Source: Aquibaculum arenosum
Lineage (GTDB): Bacteria > Pseudomonadota > Alphaproteobacteria > Kiloniellales > DSM-21159
Assembly (NCBI RefSeq): GCF_029222965.1
Contig: NZ_JARHUD010000004.1
Coordinates: 248,001-312,000 of the forward strand
Reading direction: 5' to 3'
Length of the DNA stretch: 64,000 nucleotides
Part shown: positions 19,973-28,916 of the stretch, in pieces
How the letters are laid out: each line of letters opens with the position of its first letter
Numbering within the stretch: position 1 is the stretch's first letter
The notes under the pieces: generated by a model
Database searches by the model: none
What the model was told of the DNA's origin: nothing
Seen by the model: the letters and a program-made list of their open reading frames with translations, nothing else
Made by a program: the position numbers and the translations under genes

Positions 19973-20968
19973 CTAATTCTGCTGCCTTTCCTCGTACTCC
20001 CTGAGGATCACTGCGCCGCGTTCGCCGAGCTGTGAATTCCACTGCTCGATGGCCTCGGTACCCGCTTTCCGCAAAAGATCGAGAAACGCGGGATCGACTT
20101 CTTCGACAACGGTCATACCGTGGCTGCGCATCACTTCGTAGTTCTCCGCCACGCGTTCGCGCAGCGCTGACCAGCCGAATTCCTCACCCGCGCGTGCGGC
20201 TTCCAGCAGCCATTCCTTTTGTTCGTCGCTCAGCCGATCATACTCATCGCGGTTGATGTGCACGATCTGAAGCGGGCTGGCGTAGTTGACCTCGGTGAAG
20301 TGCGACTGCTGTTCCCAAAGGCTTGCGCCGACACCGCCATCCGCTGAGGTAAGCACGCCGTCCAGGCCGCCGGTGGTGAGCTGCGGCACGACGTCTGCCC
20401 AGCTCAGCTGGATGGGGGCCGCGCCGGCGGCACGCAGGGTGATCGTGCCGTTGGCGTCATAGGTGCGAATGCGGAGATTTTCCAGTGCATCCTGAGAGTC
20501 GATCGCCTGGTTCGCCCAGAGGCCGCTGGGCGGCCAGGGGGTCGCAAACAGCATCACCTGGTTGTTGTCCTCCAGCACCTGAGCATAGGCCGGCTTGGCA
20601 GCCTGATAGAGTTCCCAGACATCATCCGGTGTGGGGGTCAGGAAGGGTAGAGAGGAGAGCAGGAAAAGCGGGTCAATGCCGCCCCAGGGCCCCACGTAGC
20701 TGCTCGCGAGGGGAAGCGCTCCGTCTCCGACGGCATCGAACTGGTCGACCGACTTGTAGCCGAGGGACGAACCATGATGGCGCATGATCTGAATGTCGCC
20801 GCTTGAAAGCTCCTCGAGTCTTTCGGAGAAGGTTTCAGCCGCCTGGCCGTGGATCGAACCGATCTCGTACTCGTTGGCCAGATCCCAAGAAATGCTCTGT
20901 GCAGAGGCCGCTTGAGCGCCAAGCAGCAGGGCACCTGCCGCGAGCAAAGTGGTTGTGTATCTTGTCAT
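19973..20968 (-). CDS. TRAP transporter substrate-binding protein (DctP-like)
   Basis: Periplasmic receptor of 331 residues. The ATG at 20968 is preceded by AAGGGAG at good spacing and opens a Sec signal peptide (TTLLAAGALLLGAQAASAQS). The mature protein shows the DctP pattern, including the arginine motif ENLRIRTYD that clamps a carboxylate in this family, and VPQLTTGGLDGVLTS in the second lobe. The ligand is therefore probably an organic acid. Its gene follows hyuB by about 76 bases, suggesting that the ligand is the hyuAB substrate. Confidence 0.93.
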   Translation of the reverse strand: MTRYTTTLLAAGALLLGAQAASAQSISWDLANEYEIGSIHGQAAETFSERLEELSSGDIQIMRHHGSSLGYKSVDQFDAVGDGALPLASSYVGPWGGIDPLFLLSSLPFLTPTPDDVWELYQAAKPAYAQVLEDNNQVMLFATPWPPSGLWANQAIDSQDALENLRIRTYDANGTITLRAAGAAPIQLSWADVVPQLTTGGLDGVLTSADGGVGASLWEQQSHFTEVNYASPLQIVHINRDEYDRLSDEQKEWLLEAARAGEEFGWSALRERVAENYEVMRSHGMTVVEEVDPAFLDLLRKAGTEAIEQWNSQLGERGAVILREYEERQQN

Positions 20969-21044
20969 GACCGTCGAAGCTCCCTTGTTCCTGTTGGACG
21001 ACTTTTGAACGAGTGGAAAACGCAACCAGAAAGGAGGGTGTGAT

Positions 21045-22769
21045 TCATTCTCCGGAGAATGCAACATTCTCGTAATGTCGCTGCAGGTAACTTTTGCTGA
21101 ATTTGCCACTCTTCTGATCTTCAGCCAGTAGTTCACTCTGCCTTTGCTTCGGTTCACCGTACCCCCCACTTCCTGGTGTCTCTACAACGATGTGCTCATC
21201 GGGGCCGACATCGATTCCCGATGGCTTCACGTCGAGCACCTGGGTGCTGCCTTCGCCGTCAACGTGCTCGAAGCGACCTGAGCGGCCGGCCTGCCCGCCA
21301 AAAATGCCCCAGGGCTGATGGCGAAAGCGCTCGCCCGCGCCGTTGAAGAGGCAGGTGTGGTCCACCGGGCGGATGACCCGCCGCAAGCCCAGACCGCCAC
21401 GCCACTGGCCGGCGCCACCGGAGTCCTCCACGAATCCGTAGCTCTCGACCCGCAGCGGATACTCGGTTTCGATCGCCTCGATCGGCAGATTGGAGGTGTT
21501 GGTGATATGCACCTGCACCCCGTCCTTGCCGTCACGATCATTGCGCCCGCCAAAGCCGCCGCCCAGGGTCTCGAAATAGAGATAATGGTTGCCGTTGCGT
21601 GGGTCGCGACCGGCAAAAACCGCCGTGGTGTTGGCGCCGTTGGCGGCGCCGACCACATTTTCGGGCAGGGCCGCTGCAAGCGCGCCGATGATGACGTCGA
21701 TCACCCGCTGCGAGGTGTTGGCGCGCGCGGCGACGGGCGCCGGGAAGGTGCAGTCGAGCAGGGTGCCCGGTGTCGTTTTGATTTCGCAGCACTCGATGAT
21801 GCCCTGGTTGTTGGGCACGTCCGGATCGAGCAGCGCCTTGATGGCGTAGCAGACCGCGGCCTGGGTGGCATTGACGGGCAGGTTGATGTTGCCGCGCACT
21901 TGCGGTGCCGTCTCTCTGAAATCGAAAGTCAAGGCGCCGTTGCGGGCTGTGACCGTCAGACGGATCGGGATATCCACAGTGCCGGCCCCGTCGTCGTCCA
22001 TCACGTCTTCAAAGCTGTAGCTGCCATCGGGAATGGCTTTCAGCGCTGTGCGCAGCCGCTGTTCGGTGCGGACGACGATCTCGTCGAACGCCGCTTCCAG
22101 CAGCGAGATATCATGGGTCGCCACAATTTCGATCATGCGCCGCACACCAAGGCGGCAGGCAGCGATCTGGGCAAAGTAGTCGCCGCGCCGTTCCGTCGGA
22201 ATCCGTACGTTGAGCAGCAGCAGCTCGAATAAATCGGCCTGAATCTCGCCCCGGCGGAAGAGGCGAACCAGCGGAATGCGCAACCCCTCCTGATAGATCT
22301 CCGTCATTCCGCCGGCCATGGAACCTGGTGCCATCCCGCCCACGTCGGCGTGATGGGCGATGTTGCAGATGAAGCCCAGCAGGCGGCCGTCCACGAAGAC
22401 CGGGGCGGCCAGATTGATGTCCGGCAGGTGCGTTCCCCCTGCCACGTGGGGGTCGTTGGCGACGAAAACGTCACCTTCCTCGATCTCGGAGAGGTCGTAC
22501 TTCTCCAGGAGCGTGCGCATCAGCCCGGTCATGGAGGCAATGTGGATCGGCAGTGACTGCTCCGCCTGCACGATGAGGCGCCCGGCCCGATCGCAGAAGG
22601 CTGTCGAATGGTCGTGCCGTTCTTTGATGTTCGTCGAGTATGCGCTGCGCATAAGCGCCGCAAACATCTCGTCGGCAACGGAGCGAAGGGCATTCGAGAG
22701 GATCTCGAGGGTGATGGGGTCGAGCGCCTTTCGGGTGGCCTCGTCCGACAGCAGAGGGATGGATTTCAT
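21045..22769 (-). CDS. Hydantoinase B / oxoprolinase family subunit
   Basis: Beta subunit of ATP-dependent amidohydrolases (N-methylhydantoinase, 5-oxoprolinase, and related acetone/acetophenone carboxylases). The product has 574 residues, normal length. Seen are the N-terminal DPITLEILSNALRSVADEM, ATMTG-type MRSAYSTNIKERHDHSTAF, NDPHVAGGTHLPD (a putative metal-site region), and the C-terminal GGGFGGRNDRDG with PGSGGYGEP. It overlaps the hyuA-like gene by 4 bases (ATGA), so the subunits are co-produced. Substrate specificity within the family cannot be read from sequence. Confidence 0.93.
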   Translation of the reverse strand: MKSIPLLSDEATRKALDPITLEILSNALRSVADEMFAALMRSAYSTNIKERHDHSTAFCDRAGRLIVQAEQSLPIHIASMTGLMRTLLEKYDLSEIEEGDVFVANDPHVAGGTHLPDINLAAPVFVDGRLLGFICNIAHHADVGGMAPGSMAGGMTEIYQEGLRIPLVRLFRRGEIQADLFELLLLNVRIPTERRGDYFAQIAACRLGVRRMIEIVATHDISLLEAAFDEIVVRTEQRLRTALKAIPDGSYSFEDVMDDDGAGTVDIPIRLTVTARNGALTFDFRETAPQVRGNINLPVNATQAAVCYAIKALLDPDVPNNQGIIECCEIKTTPGTLLDCTFPAPVAARANTSQRVIDVIIGALAAALPENVVGAANGANTTAVFAGRDPRNGNHYLYFETLGGGFGGRNDRDGKDGVQVHITNTSNLPIEAIETEYPLRVESYGFVEDSGGAGQWRGGLGLRRVIRPVDHTCLFNGAGERFRHQPWGIFGGQAGRSGRFEHVDGEGSTQVLDVKPSGIDVGPDEHIVVETPGSGGYGEPKQRQSELLAEDQKSGKFSKSYLQRHYENVAFSGE

Positions 22770-24856
22770 GGCGCGATCTCGATCATCAGGTTGAGAGCGT
22801 CGTCGACGCGAGCGGTGTCACCCGGATAAACGAGGGTGGTGGCATCGAACTGGTCGATGACGGCAGGGCCGGGGATGATGCAGCCGGGGGCCAGCGCCTC
22901 GCGACGGTAGACCGGGGTGTCGTGCGAGTCTGCTTCATCGAACCAGACCGGCCGCCGCTCGACTGGCTCTGGGTGCAGGCTGGCTCCTTCCGGCGCAGAG
23001 GGAGCCCGTGGGGGCGGTAGCGCACCAAGGGCTGTCAGGCGCAGGTTGATCACCTCCACCGGATCCTCGGGATTGAAGAACCCATAGCTGCTTTCGTGCT
23101 CCTCGAAGAAGAGCTGCCGCAAGGCCTTCGCCTCGGGCAGGCGGGGCGCCGCGACGTCGACGTCGACGGGAACGCGCAATTCGAAATTCTGCCCTTCATA
23201 ACGCATGTCGAGGCTCACCTGGAGCAGTCGTGCCTCAACGGGTATCTCTTCCTGTTCAAACCATGGCTGTGCTTCGGCAGCGAGCTCCTCGAGGAGTGTC
23301 TGCAGCTCTGGCAGGCTGTCATCCACGACGGGCAGCCGCCGGCTGCGCACGAGATCTTCCTTGATGTCGGCGACGACCAGACCCTGGGCACAGAGGATGC
23401 CCGGGGCGAGCGGCACCAGGATTTCGTGGATCCCCAGGGCGCGTGCCACCGCGTTGGCATGAAGGGGGCCCGCTCCACCGAACGGCATCAAGGTGAACTG
23501 GCGCGGGTCGTGTCCGCGCTCGACCGAGATCGCCCGAATTGCCCGAACCATGTTGGCCGTCACGATTCCGAGCACGCCCTGAGCCGTTTTCTCGATGGAG
23601 AAGCCAAGTCGTTCCGCGATCGGTGCCGTGACGGCGCGGGAGGCAGCCACATCGAGCGACATCGATCCGCCAAGCAATCCGCGGGCGGAGAGACGTCCAA
23701 GCACGACGTTGGCGTCAGTCACCGTGAGTTGATCGCCGCCACGGCGGTAGCAGGCAGGGCCGGGGTCCGCCCCGGCGCTCAAGGGGCCGACCTTCAGCAG
23801 ACCGTCGCGCTCGAACCACGCAATCGAGCCGCCGCCGGCGCCGACCGTGTTGATATCGACCATGGGGAGGCGCACCGGGAAGCCGGCAACCTCACGATCG
23901 AAGGCGAGGCCTGCTTCGCAGTTCCGGATCAGGGCGACGTCCGCGCTTGTCCCTCCCATGTCGAGCGTGATGACATTGGGCCTCTGAGACTGGCGCGCGG
24001 TATGAATTGCCGCCATCACCCCGGCGGCTGGGCCGGACAGTGCGGTACGGATGGGAAAGCTGCGCGCCCGCGCAATCGACATCAGGCCACCGCTGGACTG
24101 GTTGATGCCGACGCGCGCCTTTGGCGTCAGTTCTGCCAACTCCTGCTCAAGGTGGCTCATATAGCCGGCGAAGATTGGCTGCAGGTAGGTGTTGAGGAGC
24201 GCGGTGGAGAAGCGCTCATACTCCCGGAACTCGGGCTGAACCTCGCTGGACAGGGAAACTGCGAGGGTCGGAAGGCGTTCTCTCAGCCAGGTCCCGATAC
24301 GCTCTTCGTGCGCAGGATTGATGTAGGAGAAGAGCAGGCATACCGCGCAGGCTTCTGCCTTGATCGCGGTGAGCGCTTGCGCAATCTCTTCCAGCTCCGT
24401 CTCATCGAGCGGCGTTATGATCTGTCCTTCCGGACCGACCCGCTCCGTGATCTCGAAACGATGCTCGCGCTTGGCCAGTGGAGCCGGGTAATCCGCCTTT
24501 AAGTCATACATTCGGGGGCGGACCTGACGCCCGATTTCCAGCAGATCACGAAAGCCGCGCGTGGTTATCACGGCCACCGTTCCACCTTTTCGCTGAATCA
24601 GGGCGTTTGTCGCGACCGTTGTGCCGTGCGCCAGGTTGGTTACCGCAGACAAGGGCAGCGCTTTGGATGCGCCCATATCCCGCAAGCCGGAAACAATCGC
24701 CTTGGCGGGATTGTCAGGGGTGGAAGGCGTCTTGTGCAGCTGAATCGTGCCGGTGGCCCTGTCGAAGCCATAGAAATCGGTAAAAGTTCCGCCGACGTCG
24801 ACGCCCACTATCCAGCCGGAGCCAGCATCCGATGCCTGCTTGATCCCGTCCGCCAT
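22766..24856 (-). CDS. Hydantoinase A / oxoprolinase family subunit
   Basis: Alpha subunit, 696 residues, with an ASKHA-type ATP site at the N-terminus (WIVGVDVGGTFTDFYGFD) and a second phosphate motif ITLDMGGTSADVALI. GAGGGSIAW and PFGGAGPLHA are further family signatures. Together with the B subunit it hydrolyses a cyclic amide such as a hydantoin or 5-oxoproline at the cost of ATP; an acetone-carboxylase-like role is possible but the third subunit is absent. The ATG at 24856 is preceded by AAGGGC and removes a 32-residue extension that would run into the operator. It is divergent from a GntR gene, with a palindromic operator 40 bases upstream. Confidence 0.92.
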   Translation of the reverse strand: MADGIKQASDAGSGWIVGVDVGGTFTDFYGFDRATGTIQLHKTPSTPDNPAKAIVSGLRDMGASKALPLSAVTNLAHGTTVATNALIQRKGGTVAVITTRGFRDLLEIGRQVRPRMYDLKADYPAPLAKREHRFEITERVGPEGQIITPLDETELEEIAQALTAIKAEACAVCLLFSYINPAHEERIGTWLRERLPTLAVSLSSEVQPEFREYERFSTALLNTYLQPIFAGYMSHLEQELAELTPKARVGINQSSGGLMSIARARSFPIRTALSGPAAGVMAAIHTARQSQRPNVITLDMGGTSADVALIRNCEAGLAFDREVAGFPVRLPMVDINTVGAGGGSIAWFERDGLLKVGPLSAGADPGPACYRRGGDQLTVTDANVVLGRLSARGLLGGSMSLDVAASRAVTAPIAERLGFSIEKTAQGVLGIVTANMVRAIRAISVERGHDPRQFTLMPFGGAGPLHANAVARALGIHEILVPLAPGILCAQGLVVADIKEDLVRSRRLPVVDDSLPELQTLLEELAAEAQPWFEQEEIPVEARLLQVSLDMRYEGQNFELRVPVDVDVAAPRLPEAKALRQLFFEEHESSYGFFNPEDPVEVINLRLTALGALPPPRAPSAPEGASLHPEPVERRPVWFDEADSHDTPVYRREALAPGCIIPGPAVIDQFDATTLVYPGDTARVDDALNLMIEIAP

Positions 24857-24895
24857 CTGCCCTTGGCCTTTCCCTGTGTCCTCAGAGGCAATACG

Positions 24896-24912
24896 GTATA
24901 CGTGACGTATAC
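24896..24912. promoter_or_regulatory. GntR-type operator between hyuA-like gene and its regulator
   Basis: GTATACG-TGA-CGTATAC is a perfect inverted repeat (7-base arms, 3-base centre) in the divergent gap. It has the size and GTAT...ATAC symmetry of FCD-GntR sites. It lies 40 bases from the hyuA ATG and 97 from the gntR ATG, placed to control both. Confidence 0.75.
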
Positions 24913-25008
24913 ACGGCGTCAAGCAGGTGCCGCGCGATGCGATCTGCACCATCCATCGCGGGACAGAGGCGTGTCGAATGGGCTAGAGACAACCTGGTGA
25001 AATGAGAC

Positions 25009-25731
25009 ATGGCAGCAGCAAAAGTGCATGACTTGACCAACGGGAGTGGCAGGCAGAGAGCCTATACGGAGATACGCGCCCGCATCTTGCGCCTGGAGTT
25101 TTCTCCCGGTGCGGAATTGGAGGAAGGAGCGCTTTGCACCTTGCTCGGCCTCTCGCGCACGCCCATCCGCGAGGCGCTCATCCGGCTGGCGTCAGAAGGG
25201 CTCGTCGTATTGCAACGCGGTCGCGGCGCCCGGGTTGCCCCGCTGGACATCAGCAACCTGCGGACCTTCTTTGAGGCACTCGACCTCTTGCAACGCGCGG
25301 TCAGCCGCTTGGCGGCCCTCCGACGCACAGGGGAGGATCTGGCGGCGATCGAGCCCCACATCCAGGCCTTCGAGGAAAGCGGAAAGCGGGTCGAGAGCCT
25401 GGATATGGCCGAGTCCAACTATCGCTTCCACATGGCAATCGCCGTGGCCGCTCACAGCGAGTACCTGGAGCGGTCCTACAGCCGCGTCATGACAGAAGGC
25501 CTGCGTGTCGCACGGGTTTGCTTCAGCGAGGAGAACGACAGGGAGGCTCCGCCCCTGAGCGCGCATGTGGACCGCACAACCTCGGAGCATCACGCGCTCT
25601 ACAACGCGCTACTACAACAGGATGCCGACGAGGCAGAGCGACTTGCAGCAGAACACACTATCCTCTTCCGCAATCGGGTCGCCCAGACCCTGATCCCGAT
25701 TGACGGCTTGCTCTCACATCTGCGCGTATGA
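25009..25731 (+). CDS. GntR-family regulator, FCD domain
   Basis: DNA-binding regulator of 240 residues. The winged helix (about 15-80) shows LGLSRTPIREALIRLASEGLV, the GntR recognition segment. The helical FCD ligand domain follows (about 90-225), with metal/ligand-type residues in NYRFHMAIA and a late SEHHALYNAL. It is transcribed away from the hyuAB-TRAP operon across a perfect palindrome and so is the likely local repressor, released by the substrate or a product. Confidence 0.9.
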   Translation: MAAAKVHDLTNGSGRQRAYTEIRARILRLEFSPGAELEEGALCTLLGLSRTPIREALIRLASEGLVVLQRGRGARVAPLDISNLRTFFEALDLLQRAVSRLAALRRTGEDLAAIEPHIQAFEESGKRVESLDMAESNYRFHMAIAVAAHSEYLERSYSRVMTEGLRVARVCFSEENDREAPPLSAHVDRTTSEHHALYNALLQQDADEAERLAAEHTILFRNRVAQTLIPIDGLLSHLRV

Positions 25732-26057
25732 TGCCCAACCCATCCTGACCAAAAGGAGAAGCATTTGGGTTGCCATGCCCGCCACACATTCCGAGTGGTG
25801 ACAGGATCCAGAATCCGAGGCTCCGCTCAAGCAGGATCCAGGCTCATGGAGTAGCGCTCATGACCACTATCTGTGTGCCGATGGTACTTTGGGTATCAGA
25901 TCGGCCAGGCCCTCAGCCGGCAGATGTCCTTTTTTGGCGCCTCCCCCTCTTGTGTCGAATCCCGCTTGGAGGCCTCCGTACCAGCTTTTCAGCCGGAGCT
26001 GTGTTAACCTGAAGTTTCCCTTCGTGCACAGGGTGCTGGCCCGGTTCAAATCTGCAT
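25732..26057. other. Intergenic stretch between GntR and LysR genes
   Basis: 326 bases without a supported gene. CAGGATCCA occurs twice (25802-25810 and 25832-25840) within a GC-poorer stretch of uncertain origin. The promoter of the LysR gene should lie in the right half, where CTGTGTTAACCTGAAG is AT-rich, but no convincing -35/-10 pair was found. Confidence 0.5.
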
Positions 26058-27056
26058 ATGCGTGACATCAATTTGAGAGCCACCGAGTACTTTGAGGCTG
26101 TGGCGCGTTTGGGAACCGTGACCAAGGCTGCGGCGGAACTGGCCGTGTCTCCCTCGGCGGTCAGTCAACAGATCCGCATTCTTGAAGAGCAATTTGGCGT
26201 GCGCCTGTTTCGGCGGGAAAAGCGCAGGCTCGTGCTGACCTTGGATGGCGACCGCCTGTTCCAGACCACCACTCAGGCGTTCAGGGCAATCCGCAACGCG
26301 CGCAGCGCTATATCGCTGCAGAGAAACGTGCGCACTCTCGTCATTCGGGTCAGCCCCAGCTTCGGAGTACGCTGGCTGGGCCCGCGCATTGCCGACTTCG
26401 CAGCACAAAATCGTGACTGGAACATCCGGATAGATGCCACGCCGGATTTCACGGCCTTTGAAACGGAATCTGTCGATTTCGATCTACGCTACGGCCTGGG
26501 CGGTTGGGCAGGGCTTACAGTCAATAAGGTCATGAATGACCTGGTCTTGCCGCTTTGCAGTCCCGACTATCTTGCGCAGCTTCGAACTGTTTCTGACGAT
26601 CCCGTTGAGCAGTTGCGCGCCGCGCGTCTGATCGACAGCGTAAAGATGCTCTACCGCTGGGATATATGGCTGGCGGCACATCGGGTCGAAGTCGCCAACC
26701 TCAGCTACCCCTTTCGTTTCGATCGCTCTTCCATGTCCATCGAACTCGCCAAACAGGGGGGCGGATTGGCGCTCGACAGCGTCACGCTCTGTTTGCCTGA
26801 GCTTCAGCGGGGAGAACTGGTGCCTTTTTCGACTGAGTTTGAAGTGATCGACTTCCCGGCCTACTGGCTCGTCTGTCCGCCCCGGCATTTCAACCGGCGC
26901 ATTGTGGGCCGCTTTGCCGATTGGTTGGCGGAGGTGGCCAGCAGCCATGATGCAGCAGCGCGCCGCCTGCTGGTGGATCTTGGCTGCCGTTTCCGTCCGG
27001 AAAGTGGGCCGAGCGGGCCGGAGTCCGAGGAGGGCGCCGAGACGGAGACAGGCTGA
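26058..27056 (+). CDS. LysR-family transcriptional regulator (GcvA-like)
   Basis: LysR-type regulator of 332 residues. The N-terminal helix-turn-helix reads YFEAVARLGTVTKAAAELAV then SPSAVSQQIRILEEQFG, and the effector domain (about 90-300) has the periplasmic-binding fold. The order SPSAVSQQI and the VRLFRR ending resemble the GcvA subgroup. The C-terminal 25 residues are Glu/Gly/Ser-rich and probably disordered. It converges on the TRAP/transketolase operon (24 bases between stops) rather than diverging from it, so a regulatory link to that operon is plausible but not shown. Confidence 0.9.
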   Translation: MRDINLRATEYFEAVARLGTVTKAAAELAVSPSAVSQQIRILEEQFGVRLFRREKRRLVLTLDGDRLFQTTTQAFRAIRNARSAISLQRNVRTLVIRVSPSFGVRWLGPRIADFAAQNRDWNIRIDATPDFTAFETESVDFDLRYGLGGWAGLTVNKVMNDLVLPLCSPDYLAQLRTVSDDPVEQLRAARLIDSVKMLYRWDIWLAAHRVEVANLSYPFRFDRSSMSIELAKQGGGLALDSVTLCLPELQRGELVPFSTEFEVIDFPAYWLVCPPRHFNRRIVGRFADWLAEVASSHDAAARRLLVDLGCRFRPESGPSGPESEEGAETETG

Positions 27057-27080
27057 TGCGCCCGCCGCCGCCTCGCCAAA

Positions 27081-28337
27081 TCAATAGATAGTGAGCGCTG
27101 GAACGTAGGAGATGAGCGCCAGGACCACCAGGGCCACCAAATAGAAGGGAATCAGCGCCTTTACCGTTTCCCCGATCTTGGCGCCGGAGATTGCGGCTGA
27201 GATGAACAAGGTTGTTCCAACGGGCGGCGTGAAGAGACCGATCGACAGGTTCACCACCATTATAAGTCCCAACTGCACCGGGTCGAGCCCGATCGCCTGC
27301 GCGATGGTCACGAACAGAGGCCCGAGCAGGAGGACGGCGGCGGGCAGATCGAGGAATGCCCCCACGATGATCATCGCGATGTTGAGCGCGAGGATGACCA
27401 TCCAGGGCTCCGAAAAGCTCGCCTGCACCCACATGGCAAGCTCCTGCGGCACCCGTTCGGCGGTCAACAACCACTGCACGGTGGAGGAGGCCATGATGAT
27501 GATCATGACCGCCCCGGTCATCAGGGCTGTATCCACCGAAGCGGACCAGATGCCGCGCCAAGTGAGGTCGCGGTAGATAAGGCCGCTGATTGCCAGGGCG
27601 TAGGCAACAGCAAGCACACTGACTTCCGTCGGCGTGGCCAGCCCGAATCGCAACGTCCCGATGATGAAGACCGGCATCAACAGCGCGGGTATGGCCGACA
27701 GGATCTGCGGTTTGAACGCCCGAAACCCGCCTTCCAATGGAGAGCGTGGCAGGTTGCGCACCTGGGCCACGACAGCGACGGCCAGCAGCAATCCCAGGCC
27801 CAGAAGAAGTCCCGGAAGGATCCCAGCGATGAAAAGGTTGACGATGGAAACGTTGGAGATCAGGCCGTAAAGGATCAGCGGGATGGACGGTGGAATCAGC
27901 ACCGAAACGGACGCTGAGGAGGCCGTTATCGCGGATGCGAAGGCTCGGGGGTAGCCCTGTTTGATCTGCACCGGGATGAGCGCGTTGCCCAATGCCGAAG
28001 CGTCCGCAACTGCCGATCCGGAAACGCCGCCAAACATCACCGATCCCATGATGGAAACGTGTCCCAGGCCACCCTTGAGACGCCCGACGATCAATCGTGC
28101 AATGTTCACGAGGTAGACGCCAAACTTGCCCGACATCATGAGGTTGCCCGCCAGAATGAAGAAGGGAATGGCGAGCATGGGGAAGCTTTGCGTGGGCGTG
28201 TATAGGCGCTGGGCGATGGCCGCCATCGGCTTCCCATCCAGCCAAAGCGCGACGGCGACGCCTCCAAGCATGGCGTGGGCTACCGGCACCGCGATCACCA
28301 GAAGCAGGAAGAACACCAGAACGAAGGGCGCAGTCAT
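27081..28337 (-). CDS. TRAP transporter large permease subunit (DctM-like), second system
   Basis: Twelve-helix permease of 418 residues. Family signatures are FFILAGNLMMSGKFG, GGVSGSAVADASALGNALIP, SVLIPPSIPLILYG and LFTPPVGTTLFISAAI. It is complete and is the last gene of the transketolase operon, 9 bases after the dctQ-like gene. Sequence divergence from the first DctM copy in this window is large, so the two systems did not arise by recent duplication and probably carry different substrates. Confidence 0.94.
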   Translation of the reverse strand: MTAPFVLVFFLLLVIAVPVAHAMLGGVAVALWLDGKPMAAIAQRLYTPTQSFPMLAIPFFILAGNLMMSGKFGVYLVNIARLIVGRLKGGLGHVSIMGSVMFGGVSGSAVADASALGNALIPVQIKQGYPRAFASAITASSASVSVLIPPSIPLILYGLISNVSIVNLFIAGILPGLLLGLGLLLAVAVVAQVRNLPRSPLEGGFRAFKPQILSAIPALLMPVFIIGTLRFGLATPTEVSVLAVAYALAISGLIYRDLTWRGIWSASVDTALMTGAVMIIIMASSTVQWLLTAERVPQELAMWVQASFSEPWMVILALNIAMIIVGAFLDLPAAVLLLGPLFVTIAQAIGLDPVQLGLIMVVNLSIGLFTPPVGTTLFISAAISGAKIGETVKALIPFYLVALVVLALISYVPALTIY

Positions 28338-28346
28338 GATGGCCTC

Positions 28347-28916
28347 TTAACTCAGGCTTGCTTCGGGGGTCTGGCTCGCAGGCGGCTTGCCCGCGAGAAT
28401 CTGCAGGATATCAAGGCCAGCGATCACCGCCATGGCGCCGAAGGCATAGGCGAGGCTCGAGTAGCCCCAGACCTGCTTGATCCCGAGTGTGGCGAGAGTC
28501 TGGAATGTGGATGCCTTCAGGATCGGCTGGCTCGACCAGAGGATGCTGAGCGAGATGACGAGGATTGCCGCCTGAATGATCAGAACAAGAACCGACAGCG
28601 CGCGACCGGTCAGCAGGTTCGACAGTAGGCTCACCGCGACGTGACGCCCGCGCGCCGTGGCGATGACGATGCCGCCGGCCACCAGCCAGGGCAACAGGAT
28701 GGCATGGATTTCGTAGGCCCAGGTTATGCCCGAGCCCAGCGTATAGCGAAGGACAACGTTGACGAACAGGGCTGCAAACATGACGCCGAGACAGACCACG
28801 GCGATGAGACGGCCACTCCAGTCGAGAGCCGAGACCAGTCCCTCAGCCACGGCGAGGAAGAGGCCTTTCGGCCTCTTCCCGCCTTCCTGTCGGCTGTCAT
28901 CGGAGCCGAAGGACAT
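28347..28916 (-). CDS. TRAP transporter small permease subunit (DctQ-like), second system
   Basis: Membrane subunit of 189 residues with four hydrophobic segments (about 35-55, 68-88, 105-130, 150-170) and a charged N-terminal tail of about 20 residues. VNVVLRYTLGSGITWAYEI after helix 1 is typical of DctQ. Its ATG overlaps the stop of the dctP-like gene by one base (TAATG), giving translational coupling. Confidence 0.9.
   Translation of the reverse strand: MSFGSDDSRQEGGKRPKGLFLAVAEGLVSALDWSGRLIAVVCLGVMFAALFVNVVLRYTLGSGITWAYEIHAILLPWLVAGGIVIATARGRHVAVSLLSNLLTGRALSVLVLIIQAAILVISLSILWSSQPILKASTFQTLATLGIKQVWGYSSLAYAFGAMAVIAGLDILQILAGKPPASQTPEASLS

Noticed and set aside
19973-21169. Longer start for the first DctP-like protein (398 residues)
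   Set aside because: The extra 67 residues precede a clear signal peptide and ribosome-binding site at 20968, so the upstream extension is not translated.
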